Origin: Dyella ginsengisoli LA-4
GTDB taxonomy: Bacteria > Pseudomonadota > Gammaproteobacteria > Xanthomonadales > Rhodanobacteraceae
Reading direction: 5' to 3'
Length of the DNA stretch: 64,000 bases
Assembly: GCF_000334915.1 (NCBI RefSeq)
Contig: NZ_AMSF01000056.1
Location: 89,375-153,374, forward strand
Shown: piece by piece, positions 56,359 through 64,000 of the stretch
How positions within the stretch are numbered: position 1 is the stretch's first letter
Layout of the letters: each line of letters opens with the position of its first letter
Notes under the pieces: model-generated
Databases searched by the model: none
What the model saw: only the letters and a program-made list of their open reading frames with translations
Told to the model about the DNA's origin: nothing
Translations under genes and position numbers: made by a program

Positions 56359-57204
56359 ATGCCCGGTGTAGCGCTGCTGGTGTTCCGTGAAGTGCTGGAG
56401 GCGGCCCTGATCGTCTCCATCGTCTGTGCCGCCACACGCGGCGTGCGGCTGCGCGGGCTGTTCGTGCTCGGCGGCATCGGACTGGGGCTGGCCGGCGCGC
56501 TGCTGGTGGCGCTGGGCGCCGGGTTCATCGCCGGGCTGGCCAGCGGCTCGGGGCAGGAGCTGCTCAACGCCGGCGTGCTGCTGGCGGCGGTGGCGATGAT
56601 CGGCTGGCACGTGGTGTGGATGTCGCGCCATGCGCGCGAACTGGCCCAGCACATGAGTGCGGTCGGGCAGGCGGTGAAGGCCGGTTCCAGTTCGCTGACC
56701 CTGCTGCTGGCGGTGATCGCGCTGGCGGTGCTGCGCGAAGGCTCCGAGGTGGTGCTGTTCCTGTACTCGATGGCGATGGGCGGCATCGGCGCCGGTGGCC
56801 TGATCGGCGGCATCGCACTGGGCGTGGGCGGCGGCGTGGCGCTGGGCTTCGCGCTGTACTTCGGCCTGCTGCGCATTCCGCTCAGGCACTTCTTCGGCGC
56901 CACCAACGTGATGCTGGTACTGCTGGCCGCGGGACTGGCGTCCACCGCCGCGCGCTTCCTGCTGCAGGCCAACCGGCTGCCGGCGCTGGGCGAGCAGCTT
57001 TGGGACACCTCGTGGCTGCTTTCCAACGGCTCGCTGGCCGGCAAGACGCTGGGCATCCTGGTCGGCTACGACGCCTCGCCGGCCGGCATCCAGCTGGTCT
57101 TCTACGCAGCGACGCTGCTGCTCCTGGTCGGCGGCATGCGGCTGGCGGCGCAGCCGGTCGCCAGGCGTCGCGAGGCCTCGGCCGCCGCCGTCCCGCAATC
57201 CTGA
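56359..57204 (+). CDS. FTR1-family iron permease (EfeU/FtrC-like)
   Basis: This 281-residue inner-membrane protein has about seven hydrophobic helices. The two iron-binding REXXE motifs are REVLE (10-14) and REGSE (126-130), as required in FTR1/EfeU permeases. It transports iron (ferric, after oxidation by a partner) across the inner membrane. It is expressed with the cupredoxin-like protein upstream and a putative outer-membrane protein downstream. No DyP peroxidase or EfeO M75 gene is present, so the oxidation partner would differ from E. coli EfeUOB. Confidence 0.94.
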   Translation: MPGVALLVFREVLEAALIVSIVCAATRGVRLRGLFVLGGIGLGLAGALLVALGAGFIAGLASGSGQELLNAGVLLAAVAMIGWHVVWMSRHARELAQHMSAVGQAVKAGSSSLTLLLAVIALAVLREGSEVVLFLYSMAMGGIGAGGLIGGIALGVGGGVALGFALYFGLLRIPLRHFFGATNVMLVLLAAGLASTAARFLLQANRLPALGEQLWDTSWLLSNGSLAGKTLGILVGYDASPAGIQLVFYAATLLLLVGGMRLAAQPVARRREASAAAVPQS

Positions 57205-57292
57205 TCGCAGGCCTTCCCCGGTCGCGGGGCACGCGTTGCCCGCGCGACGGGTGCCTGCGGTCCGCAGACAACGAGTTCAAGGACATCCGAGC

Positions 57293-58033
57293 ATGCGTTT
57301 CATCTCCCGAACCACCGCCGCCACCCTGGCGACGCTGTTCGCCGCAGCCGCCTTCGGTGTTGCCGGCAGCGCACACGCCGACGACTTCATCGTGTACTCG
57401 CCGCACGTGATCGCCACCCAGAGCGAAATCGAGCTGCGCGGTTACGGCATCACCGACGGTCGCCGCGACTACAACGGCGAGCGCGCCGCCGAGCTGTCGG
57501 TGGCGCACGCCTTCACCAGCTGGTGGAAGCCGGAGCTCTACCTGGCCGAGTACGAAAAGGAGCCGGGCGCCGGCGGCAAGCTGGTCGGCTACGAGTTCGA
57601 GAACACCTTCCAGTTCACCGAGCCTGGCCAGTACTGGGCCGACCTGGGCCTGCTCGCCTCCTACGGCCATCCGAAGGGCGGCGGTCCCGGCGAGATCGAG
57701 GTCGGCCCGCTGATCGAGAAGACCGTCGGTCGCTTCGACCACCGGGTCAACCTGATCTGGGAAAAGGAGATCGGTGCCGGCGCCTCGCACAAGACCGAAT
57801 TCCGCTACAGCTACGCCGGCACCTACGCGGTCTCGAAGGCGTTCCGTCCGGGCATCGAGGCCTACGGTCGACCCGACGACCACGCCTACCAGGCTGGCCC
57901 GGTGGTCGCCGGCGAATGGCACGTGCCGCACACCATGGGCAACGTCGAGTACCGCGTCGGCGTGCTGCTCGGCATCAACGCCGCCGCCCCGCGCCACACC
58001 TGGGTGGCGCAGCTGGAGTACGAGTTCTTCTGA
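57293..58033 (+). CDS. Putative outer-membrane beta-barrel protein linked to the FTR1 iron module
   Basis: From ATG 57293 (MRFISRTTAATLATLFAA) the protein has 246 residues with a signal peptide ending AHA-D at about 29. The mature chain shows alternating polar/hydrophobic strands with many aromatic residues and ends in YEFF, matching the terminal phenylalanine rule of outer-membrane barrels. No named family was recognised with certainty. Following the cupredoxin and FTR1 genes in the same direction (88-base gap), it may bring iron or a ligand across the outer membrane. Confidence 0.78.
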   Translation: MRFISRTTAATLATLFAAAAFGVAGSAHADDFIVYSPHVIATQSEIELRGYGITDGRRDYNGERAAELSVAHAFTSWWKPELYLAEYEKEPGAGGKLVGYEFENTFQFTEPGQYWADLGLLASYGHPKGGGPGEIEVGPLIEKTVGRFDHRVNLIWEKEIGAGASHKTEFRYSYAGTYAVSKAFRPGIEAYGRPDDHAYQAGPVVAGEWHVPHTMGNVEYRVGVLLGINAAAPRHTWVAQLEYEFF

Positions 58034-58078
58034 GTCGACGGCGCTCGATCCGCGTCGCCGCTCTCCATGACGCGACGT

Positions 58079-58098
58079 GGCGGGCGAGTTCGCCCGCC
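58079..58098. terminator. Hairpin between convergent genes
   Basis: Perfect 9-bp arms GGCGGGCGA (58079-58087) and TCGCCCGCC (58090-58098) lie between the end of the outer-membrane protein gene and the end of liuB. It probably terminates transcripts from both sides; there is no clear T-run. Confidence 0.6.
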
Positions 58099-58104
58099 GG
58101 GCCG

Positions 58105-59712
58105 TCACATGCGGAACACGCCGTAGCGCTGCGGTTCGATCGGCGCATTCATCGAGGCGGAGATCGCCAGGCCAAGCACCCGGCGGGTGTCGGTCGGGTC
58201 GATGATGCCGTCGTCCCACAACCGCGCGCTGGCGTAGTACGGGTGGCCCTGGCGCTCGTACTGCTCGCGGATCGGCGCCTTGAAGGCGTCCTCGTCTTCC
58301 ACGCTCCAGTTCTTGCCGGCGGCCTCGATGCCGTCGCGCTTCACCGTGGCCAGCACGCTGGCCGCCTGCTCGCCGCCCATCACGCTGATCCGCGCGTTCG
58401 GCCACATCCACAGGAAGCGCGCGCCGTAGGCGCGGCCGCACATGGCGTAGTTGCCGGCGCCGAAGCTGCCGCCGATCACCACGGTGAACTTCGGCACGTG
58501 CGAGCAGGCCACGGCGGTGACCATCTTGGCGCCGTCTTTCGCAATGCCGGCCTGCTCGTACTTCTTGCCGACCATGAAGCCGGTGATGTTCTGCAAAAAC
58601 ACCAGCGGTACGTTGCGCTGGTTGCACAGCTCGATGAAGTGCGCGCCCTTGAGCGCGCTTTCGGCGAACAGGATGCCGTTGTTGGCGACGATGCCCACCG
58701 GGTAGCCGTGGATGTGCGCGAAGCCGCACACCAGGGTCTTGCCGTAGCGCGCCTTGAACTCGTGGAACTCCGAGCCGTCGACGATGCGCGCGATCACCTC
58801 GCGGATGTCGAACGGGCGGCGGGTGTCCTGCGGGATCACGCCGTACAGCTCATCGGCCGGGTACTTCGGCTCGATCGGCGTGCGCAGGGCGAGCGGCATG
58901 TCCTTTTTGCGGTTGAGGTGGCCCACGATGTCGCGGGCGATGGCCAGCGCGTGCGCATCGTTCTCGGCGTAGTGGTCGGCCACGCCGGAGACGGACGTAT
59001 GGACGTCCGCGCCACCCAGCGTCTCGGCATCCACCACCTCGCCGGTGGCCGCCTTCACCAGCGGCGGGCCGCCGAGGAAGATCGTGCCCTGTTCGCGCAC
59101 GATGATCGTCTCGTCGCTCATCGCCGGCACGTAGGCGCCGCCGGCGGTGCACGAGCCCATCACTACCGCGATCTGCGGAATCCCCAGCCCCGACATCCTC
59201 GCCTGGTTGTAGAAGATCCGCCCGAAGTGCTCCTTGTCCGGAAACACCTCGTCCTGCAGCGGCAGGAAGGCGCCGCCGGAATCGACCAGGTAGACACAGG
59301 GCAGGCGGTTTTCCAGCGCCACTTCCTGCGCGCGCAGGTGCTTCTTCACGGTCATCGGGAAGTAGGTGCCGCCCTTCACCGTAGCGTCGTTGGCCACCAC
59401 CACCACCTCGATGCCGTTGACCCGGCCGATGCCGGTGATCAGGCCGGCCGCCGGCGCGGCGTCGTCGTACATGCCGTGGGCGGCCAGCGCGGAGAGCTCC
59501 ATGAAGGGCGAGCCCGGATCGAGCAGGGCGCGGATGCGCTCGCGCGGAAGCAGTTTGCCGCGCGCGGTGTGCTTGTCGCGCGCCTTTTCGCCGCCGCCCT
59601 CGGCCGCCTTCGCCAGCTCCCGGTGCAGGTCGTCCACCGCCGCGCGCAGCTGCGCCGCGTTGGCCTGGAATTCGGGCGACCGGGGATCGATCTGCGAGGC
59701 GATCACGCTCAT
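58105..59712 (-). CDS. liuB: Methylcrotonyl-CoA carboxylase beta (carboxyltransferase) subunit
   Basis: From ATG 59712 ([20 protein letters not shown]) the protein has 535 residues, standard for MccB. Landmarks are [59 protein letters not shown] and [16 protein letters not shown] of the crotonase-like carboxyltransferase fold. The C-terminal domain carries [15 protein letters not shown]. It partners LiuD (biotin subunit) encoded 9 kb away on the same strand. In many relatives liuB lies directly upstream of liuC; here an iron/chaperone block separates them. Confidence 0.95.
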   Translation of the reverse strand: MSVIASQIDPRSPEFQANAAQLRAAVDDLHRELAKAAEGGGEKARDKHTARGKLLPRERIRALLDPGSPFMELSALAAHGMYDDAAPAAGLITGIGRVNGIEVVVVANDATVKGGTYFPMTVKKHLRAQEVALENRLPCVYLVDSGGAFLPLQDEVFPDKEHFGRIFYNQARMSGLGIPQIAVVMGSCTAGGAYVPAMSDETIIVREQGTIFLGGPPLVKAATGEVVDAETLGGADVHTSVSGVADHYAENDAHALAIARDIVGHLNRKKDMPLALRTPIEPKYPADELYGVIPQDTRRPFDIREVIARIVDGSEFHEFKARYGKTLVCGFAHIHGYPVGIVANNGILFAESALKGAHFIELCNQRNVPLVFLQNITGFMVGKKYEQAGIAKDGAKMVTAVACSHVPKFTVVIGGSFGAGNYAMCGRAYGARFLWMWPNARISVMGGEQAASVLATVKRDGIEAAGKNWSVEDEDAFKAPIREQYERQGHPYYASARLWDDGIIDPTDTRRVLGLAISASMNAPIEPQRYGVFRM

Positions 59713-59929
59713 GGACAAGCCTGCCGTGCAAAGGGAAACCGACATGATAGCGGCGCGGCGCGAGTGGCCCATTACGCAGTGCGGCAAAGGCGACGTCGGC
59801 GAGCGCGGAGTGCCCCTCGTTGCCAGGGCTGTTACCCTCGATCGCGATACCTTGGGCGCATCACCCGATCGTGTGCTGCGGCGTCTCCAGCCGCCGGGTT
59901 GAGGGCTCGAGCACACCAAGGGAGGGTCG

Positions 59930-60511
59930 ATGAGCGTCAAGGAAATCGTCGCATGGGCAGGCGCATTGCTGGCCGCCGGTTACCTGGTCATTCTTTACAA
60001 CAACCTGGTGCAGCTCAGGCACAACATTGCCAGGGCCTGGGCCAACATCGACGTGTTGCTCAAGCAGCGGCATGACGAGTTGCCCAAGCTGGTGGACGTC
60101 TGCAAACAGTACATGAAGTACGAGCAGGAAACCCTCAGACAGGTGCTGGACGCTCGTGCCGCAGTGTTTTCCGCCGGTGCATCGAACGATGCAAGGCGTC
60201 TTGGCGAAGCCGAGCAATCGCTGCGCCTGGGCCTGGGCCGCCTGTTCGCGCAGGTCGAGGACTATCCGGACCTCAAGGCTGATGAATCCTTCCAGCATCT
60301 GCAGGCTCGCATCAGCGGGCTGGAAAACGCGATTGCCGATCGACGTGAGCTCTACAACGATTCGGTGAACCGCCTGAACACACGCATCGACCAGTTCCCG
60401 GACGCACTGATCGCCGTGGCGTGCCGCTTCAGGCCTGCCGAGATGATGCGTTTCAGCAAGGAAGAAACCCGGGACGTCGATGTCCGGAAGCTCTTCGGCG
60501 GAGGACGGTGA
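59930..60511 (+). CDS. LemA-family membrane protein
   Basis: This 193-residue protein has one N-terminal transmembrane helix (about 8-26) followed by the LemA coiled helical domain ([33 protein letters not shown] and [16 protein letters not shown] are highly characteristic). LemA proteins are linked to membrane stress and envelope functions but lack a defined activity. A strong AAGGGAGG ribosome-binding site precedes the ATG. The stop overlaps the start of the GIDE/EF-hand gene by 4 bases. Confidence 0.92.
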   Translation: MSVKEIVAWAGALLAAGYLVILYNNLVQLRHNIARAWANIDVLLKQRHDELPKLVDVCKQYMKYEQETLRQVLDARAAVFSAGASNDARRLGEAEQSLRLGLGRLFAQVEDYPDLKADESFQHLQARISGLENAIADRRELYNDSVNRLNTRIDQFPDALIAVACRFRPAEMMRFSKEETRDVDVRKLFGGGR

Positions 60512-61446
60512 GGGCCAATCGCGATCTCATGGAATTCCATTCGTACAAGGCCGTGGCAGATGCGGTCATCGGCATGACGTTGTTCGGCGCACTCGGTGCG
60601 ATCGGCTTGGTGGGCTGGTACCGCTCGCTGAAGCGGGCCAGGATGATCGAGGACGTTCCCACCTCCCGCACCCGGTCGGCAGCACAGGGGCACGTGGAGC
60701 TGGTCGGGCATCAGTTCGCCGCTTCCGGAAAAGCGTTGCTGGCGCCGCTCACCGGCGTCCCATGCACGTGGTGGCGCTATCGGATAGAGCAATACAAGGT
60801 CGATTACACCGCGCCCGGACGCAGACACTGGGTGACGCTGGAGCAGGCCGTCAGCAGCGATCCGATCCTGATCGATGACGGCAAGGGTCGAATGCTCGTC
60901 GACCCCCGCGGCGCCGAGGTCATGCCCTCGGTCAAGGATTGCTGGCGAAACAATCAGGCGTCGCTGTCTCGTCCGATGGCGGTGCGTAACGGTCGCAGTG
61001 GACGCTTCCGCTACACCGAAGAGCGGATGCACGAGGGCGAGACGTTTTATGTCATTGGCGAATTGCACAGCTTGCGGCCATCGCTCACCGCCGGTGACGC
61101 CAGCAGGGATCTACTGACGCAGTGGAAGCGCGATCAGGCTGCGCTGATCCGTCGTTTCGACGCGGACGGAAACGGTCGCATCGACAGCGACGAATGGGAT
61201 GCGGCCCGCGAGGCGGCGCAGGCCGAGGTTCGCGAGCGGCTGCAGGCGCGGGAGCAGGCGGCGGGAGTAACGATGGATACCATCCGTCGTCCGGAAAACG
61301 GCCTGCCTTTCCTGCTGGCATCGCGGCAACCGGTCGAAATGGCAAATAAGTATCGTCTCTACGCGCGCAACAACCTGCTTCTGTTCATCGTTTGTGGCGC
61401 GATCGAGCTCTATCTGTTCCTCCTGACCAGGCACCTGTTTGCCTGA
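60508..61446 (+). CDS. GIDE-domain membrane protein with an embedded EF-hand
   Basis: GTG 60508 overlaps the lemA stop, giving 312 residues (ATG 60529 is an alternative). Two terminal transmembrane helices (about 15-35 and 290-308) enclose a GIDE-type domain (about 50-200, with GVPCTWWRYRIEQYK and ETFYVIGEL), related to the non-RING part of the mitochondrial ligase MUL1. Before the second helix an EF-hand loop DADGNGRIDSDE (218-229) has acidic or oxygen ligands at every expected position and glycine at position 6. It may bind calcium. LemA-GIDE pairs are common in bacteria; their role is unclear. Confidence 0.88.
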   Translation: MRANRDLMEFHSYKAVADAVIGMTLFGALGAIGLVGWYRSLKRARMIEDVPTSRTRSAAQGHVELVGHQFAASGKALLAPLTGVPCTWWRYRIEQYKVDYTAPGRRHWVTLEQAVSSDPILIDDGKGRMLVDPRGAEVMPSVKDCWRNNQASLSRPMAVRNGRSGRFRYTEERMHEGETFYVIGELHSLRPSLTAGDASRDLLTQWKRDQAALIRRFDADGNGRIDSDEWDAAREAAQAEVRERLQAREQAAGVTMDTIRRPENGLPFLLASRQPVEMANKYRLYARNNLLLFIVCGAIELYLFLLTRHLFA

Positions 61447-61613
61447 TCCCGCGTTTCCGGGGAAATGCTGGCGGACGCCGCCTTTCTCTGGGCCCAAGCA
61501 GGCTTGCCGCATCTACCAACCATTTGCGTCGGCGGCATGCCGGGGGGGCGTGGACTGCATGGTGTCGATATGCGGCAAAGAGACCATCCTGCCGATCGCG
61601 CGCGCAAGCCGGC

Positions 61614-61955
61614 TCATGGCGGGCTTGTTTCGACCAGCAAAGTCACCAGCCGGACGATCCTGTCGAGATCCTGCTCCCGATCGAATCGCAGCTCGATGTA
61701 CGGCGAGCCCGCGCGCCGGCCCGGGTGGACGCGGGAGCCGGATGGGTGCGTCAGGCCCTCACGCTTGATCAGCGCCTTGCCGAGCCGCAGGTCGAGTTCG
61801 TTGAAGTCGTGGAAGTGGCCGATTTCCCTGTCCTGGAAGACGAGGCCGGAAAAGCCGTCGTCCCGGTCCGGATAGGGGATGTGGCGGATCCCGGGGATCC
61901 GTTCGAGCCGCGCGACCAGTTCCTTCTTCAGCTTGTCCATCAGCAGCGTCTCCAT
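61614..61955 (-). CDS. DUF5519 (luciferase-like domain) small protein
   Basis: From ATG 61955 (METLLMDKLKKELVARLERI) the protein has 113 residues; ATG 61940 is also possible. The pattern FHDFNELDLRLGKALIKREG, LTHPSGSRVHPG and a final LRFDREQDLDRIVRLVTLL matches DUF5519, annotated as luciferase-domain protein in databases though no light-producing role is implied. No membrane segment is present. It is convergent with the GIDE gene; the 167-base gap between them holds nothing recognisable. Function unknown. Confidence 0.8.
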   Translation of the reverse strand: METLLMDKLKKELVARLERIPGIRHIPYPDRDDGFSGLVFQDREIGHFHDFNELDLRLGKALIKREGLTHPSGSRVHPGRRAGSPYIELRFDREQDLDRIVRLVTLLVETSPP

Positions 61956-62165
61956 GGCCCGGCGTCCGGTTCCGCGCAATGTCGGCGTGCGACCGATGCG
62001 GCAACCGGTTGCCGCAGTGTCCTGGCGATCGCGCGGTCGATCAACGTAGTCCCTGTCGTGGGCTGGCGGCCTCGCGGGTTGCTTGCATGCCTGTGTTGCA
62101 CCGGTGGCGCAGCCGCAGCCCGCTGGGTGGGGCGTGCGGGGTCGCGGCAACGGCGCGGTGCATGC

Positions 62166-63701
62166 TCAAGCCGGCAACAGGTCGAACGCGATGGTCAGGC
62201 GGCGGTCCTGTGGTTCTCCACGGAACGGCAGCGTGCCGTGCCACATCCACGACGGAAACAGCACGAGCAGGCCCGGTTGCGGTTGCACCAGGTACTCGTG
62301 CGTCAGCGCCGGCGTGGTGGGTACGCCGGGCTGGCCGAAGCCGAGCCAGCCCTCGCCGCCGGGCGCACCCATGCCGGAGGGGAGTTCGATGTAGCACGCC
62401 GAGGAGATCCAACCCTGGCCGTGGAAGTGGTTGCGGTGATGGCCTCCCGGCCGCAGCCGCACCGACCACATGCCGCTGAAGCGATAGCCCGCCGGCGCCT
62501 GGCGGCCGGTGGGGTCGGGGATTTCGGCCAGCCGGGCCAGGTGACGACGGATCGGGCCGTCGATCGCCTGCACGAATGCGCGCAGTGCCGGGCCCTCGGC
62601 CTGCGCCGGGTGCAGCGCGACCTGGCTGCCGCCGAGCAGGCTCTGGTCGAGCGGGTGGGCCTGCCAGCGGTGCAGGTCCGACAGTTCGCGGCCGAGGTCG
62701 CCGAGATAGGTGGTCAGGTCGCTCCAGCCATCCGGCACGTCGATGGGTTCGGCCGAAATGCGCCGGGCGTAATCGACCAGCGCATCGTGGCCGGGGTCGC
62801 GCAACAGTCGTCCGGCCGTGCCCAGCAGGGCCAGCGCGTGGCTGTCCCGCGGGTCGGCCTGGTACAGGCGTCCGGCCACATCGGCCGCCTCCGTTACGTG
62901 GCCGGCGGCGAGCAGCGCATCGGCATAGGTGGCCACGGTGCTGCGACGCCCGCCGCTGGCCTGCACGGCCTGGCGCGCGTGGGCAAGCGCGCGGCCCGGA
63001 TCGGCGGCCAGCGCGACGCGGGCCGTCGCGGCGTGCAGTTCCGGCTGGCCGGGCATGCGGACCAGCGCGGCTTCGAGCAGTTGCAGCGCCTGCGCGGAAT
63101 CGCCGGCGGTGTCGAGCAGCTGCGCCAGCTGGACGACGATGCCCGGCTGTTCCGGCGCCGTCTGCATGGCCCGATCGAGGGGGCGTCGCGCCACGTCCAC
63201 GTCGGCGTGGCGCATCCACAGCAGTCCACTCAGGCTCTCCAGCGTGGGGCCGTGGGTCGGATGAGAGGCGAGCAGCGCCTCCCAGGTCTGTTGCGCCTGG
63301 TCCAGTTCGCCGGCATCGAGCTGGGCGCGGCCGAGTACATAGCGGGTGATCGTGCCCTGGTCGCCATGCGCGATGGCACGCTGCGCGGCGGCGCTGGCCT
63401 CGCGCGGGCGTCCGCATTCGCCCAGCGCCATCGCCAGCCCCAGCGCAGCGCGGCTGTCGCTCGGCGCGAGTCGCTCGGCGGCGGCAAAGTCGTCTGCCGC
63501 ACCGACGGCGTCCCCCAGGTCCAGGCGCGCCTGCCCGCGTGTGCACAGCAGTGCAGGTGACGCCTCCACCTCGGTACGTGGCAGTCGGGCGATGACCTCC
63601 AGCGCGAGCTGCGGACGTCCTGCCCGCAGCAGGGTGGCCGGATCGTGCAGGGGCGTGGCCGGCTGGCCGGCGGGCACGTCCGTGTTGGGGTGGTCTTGCA
63701 T
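62166..63701 (-). CDS. TPR protein with C-terminal 2OG-Fe(II) oxygenase-like domain
   Basis: From ATG 63701 (MQDHPNTDVPAGQ) the protein has 511 residues; ATG 63740 or 63734 would add a short leader. Residues 20-310 are TPR-like helical repeats. Residues about 330-511 follow the TIGR02466-type putative 2OG-Fe(II) oxygenase: a GHHRNHFHGQGWISSACYIE iron-ligand segment, then GLLVLFPSWMWHGTLPFRGE and RRLTIAFD with the distal histidine and 2-oxoglutarate-binding arginine. The first motif has HFHGQ where HxD/E is usual, so the acidic ligand is unclear. Relatives may hydroxylate proteins or small molecules. It is next to the DUF5519 gene on the same strand (210-base gap). Confidence 0.85.
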   Translation of the reverse strand: MQDHPNTDVPAGQPATPLHDPATLLRAGRPQLALEVIARLPRTEVEASPALLCTRGQARLDLGDAVGAADDFAAAERLAPSDSRAALGLAMALGECGRPREASAAAQRAIAHGDQGTITRYVLGRAQLDAGELDQAQQTWEALLASHPTHGPTLESLSGLLWMRHADVDVARRPLDRAMQTAPEQPGIVVQLAQLLDTAGDSAQALQLLEAALVRMPGQPELHAATARVALAADPGRALAHARQAVQASGGRRSTVATYADALLAAGHVTEAADVAGRLYQADPRDSHALALLGTAGRLLRDPGHDALVDYARRISAEPIDVPDGWSDLTTYLGDLGRELSDLHRWQAHPLDQSLLGGSQVALHPAQAEGPALRAFVQAIDGPIRRHLARLAEIPDPTGRQAPAGYRFSGMWSVRLRPGGHHRNHFHGQGWISSACYIELPSGMGAPGGEGWLGFGQPGVPTTPALTHEYLVQPQPGLLVLFPSWMWHGTLPFRGEPQDRRLTIAFDLLPA

Positions 63702-63792
63702 GGGGATTCGCGACAAATGGGGGCGGGAGGCCATCAGCATAGTCGGCCAGTGCTGCCGGCCTCCACTGCATGAGGCCCCGGTCTGCGGCCGA

Positions 63793-64000
63793 TCAGGGCG
63801 GGCCGCTGTCCGGTGGCGCCGTGGTCCCGCCAGTGGCCAGGATGTTCCAGTCCAGCGGCCGCGGGTCGGTGCGCGGCTGATGTCCGGAGCCGCCGTCGAG
63901 TTGCTGGAACAACTTCAGCGCCTCGACCTCGGCGCGCATCTTCCCGGCGGGCGACAGCGGCTCGCGGAATATGATGTCCCGCGTAAGCGGCGCCCGCCAG
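63793..64000 (-). CDS. C-terminal fragment of an unidentified gene, cut by window edge
   Basis: On the - strand the frame is open from the window edge (first full codon at 63999) to a TGA at 63793-63795, giving the last 68 residues. They include DIIFREPLSPAGKMRAEVEA and a tail ending TTAPPDSGPP. A proline/glycine-rich C-terminal tail is visible but no family can be assigned from this piece. It ends 91 bases upstream of the TPR-oxygenase start, on the same strand. Confidence 0.6.
   Translation of the reverse strand, partial: WRAPLTRDIIFREPLSPAGKMRAEVEALKLFQQLDGGSGHQPRTDPRPLDWNILATGGTTAPPDSGPP

Overview
The window is GC-rich, densely coded DNA (estimated by eye at close to 70% GC). Its gene content fits a gammaproteobacterium of the Xanthomonadales/Lysobacterales, most likely Rhodanobacteraceae (Rhodanobacter, Dyella, Luteibacter or Frateuria type). 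Pointers are the EF-P paralogue EfpL, a short FeoB followed by a small cysteine-rich membrane protein, an FTR1/cupredoxin iron module and a leucine-degradation (liu) gene set. The assignment is an inference from gene content. No rRNA, tRNA, CRISPR array, phage or IS element was seen.

Layout. (1) 1-23.4 kb, + strand: the right-hand part of a type VI secretion system (T6SS) cluster. It holds a partial regulatory-like gene, a class 3 lipase (candidate effector), PAAR, a TPR-methyltransferase, VgrG, a DUF6931 protein, FHA protein TagH, TssK, TssL with an OmpA domain, TssM, TagF fused to a degenerate PP2C domain, a complete PP2C phosphatase (PppA), two duplicated PpkA-type Thr kinases with a lipoprotein between them, and a small membrane protein. 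The sheath, tube, baseplate and ClpV genes are absent and presumably lie to the left. (2) 23.5-36.9 kb: a two-partner secretion locus with a TpsB transporter, a 3375-residue repetitive TpsA exoprotein and an unknown secreted protein. (3) 36.9-38.0 kb, - strand: TssA, which places the two-partner locus inside the T6SS cluster. (4) 38.1-46.0 kb: housekeeping and accessory genes, namely a FUSC exporter, EfpL, a short-chain dehydrogenase, three GNAT acetyltransferases, a YdeI-like protein, a Nudix hydrolase and an amidohydrolase. (5) 46.0-59.7 kb: leucine/isovalerate catabolism genes liuE, liuD, liuC and liuB on the - strand, split between liuC and liuB by an 8-kb iron and chaperone block (feoAB plus a small protein, a J-like protein with HscC, and cupredoxin/FTR1/outer-membrane protein). 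(6) 59.9-64 kb: LemA with a GIDE/EF-hand protein, a DUF5519 protein, a TPR-2OG oxygenase and a truncated gene at the edge.

The most interesting unit is the phosphorylation circuit of the T6SS. The second kinase carries a formylglycine-generating-enzyme-like domain on its predicted periplasmic side, which looks like a built-in TagR sensor. Both kinases and the cytoplasmic N-terminus of TssL carry short DATVVxP-type threonine motifs that are plausible phosphosites for the FHA domain of TagH. TagF is fused to a PP2C fold that has lost its metal-binding residues, while an intact PppA follows directly. The proposed logic is that the kinase phosphorylates TssL and itself, TagH binds the phosphothreonines, PppA reverses this, and TagF-pseudophosphatase acts as a brake.
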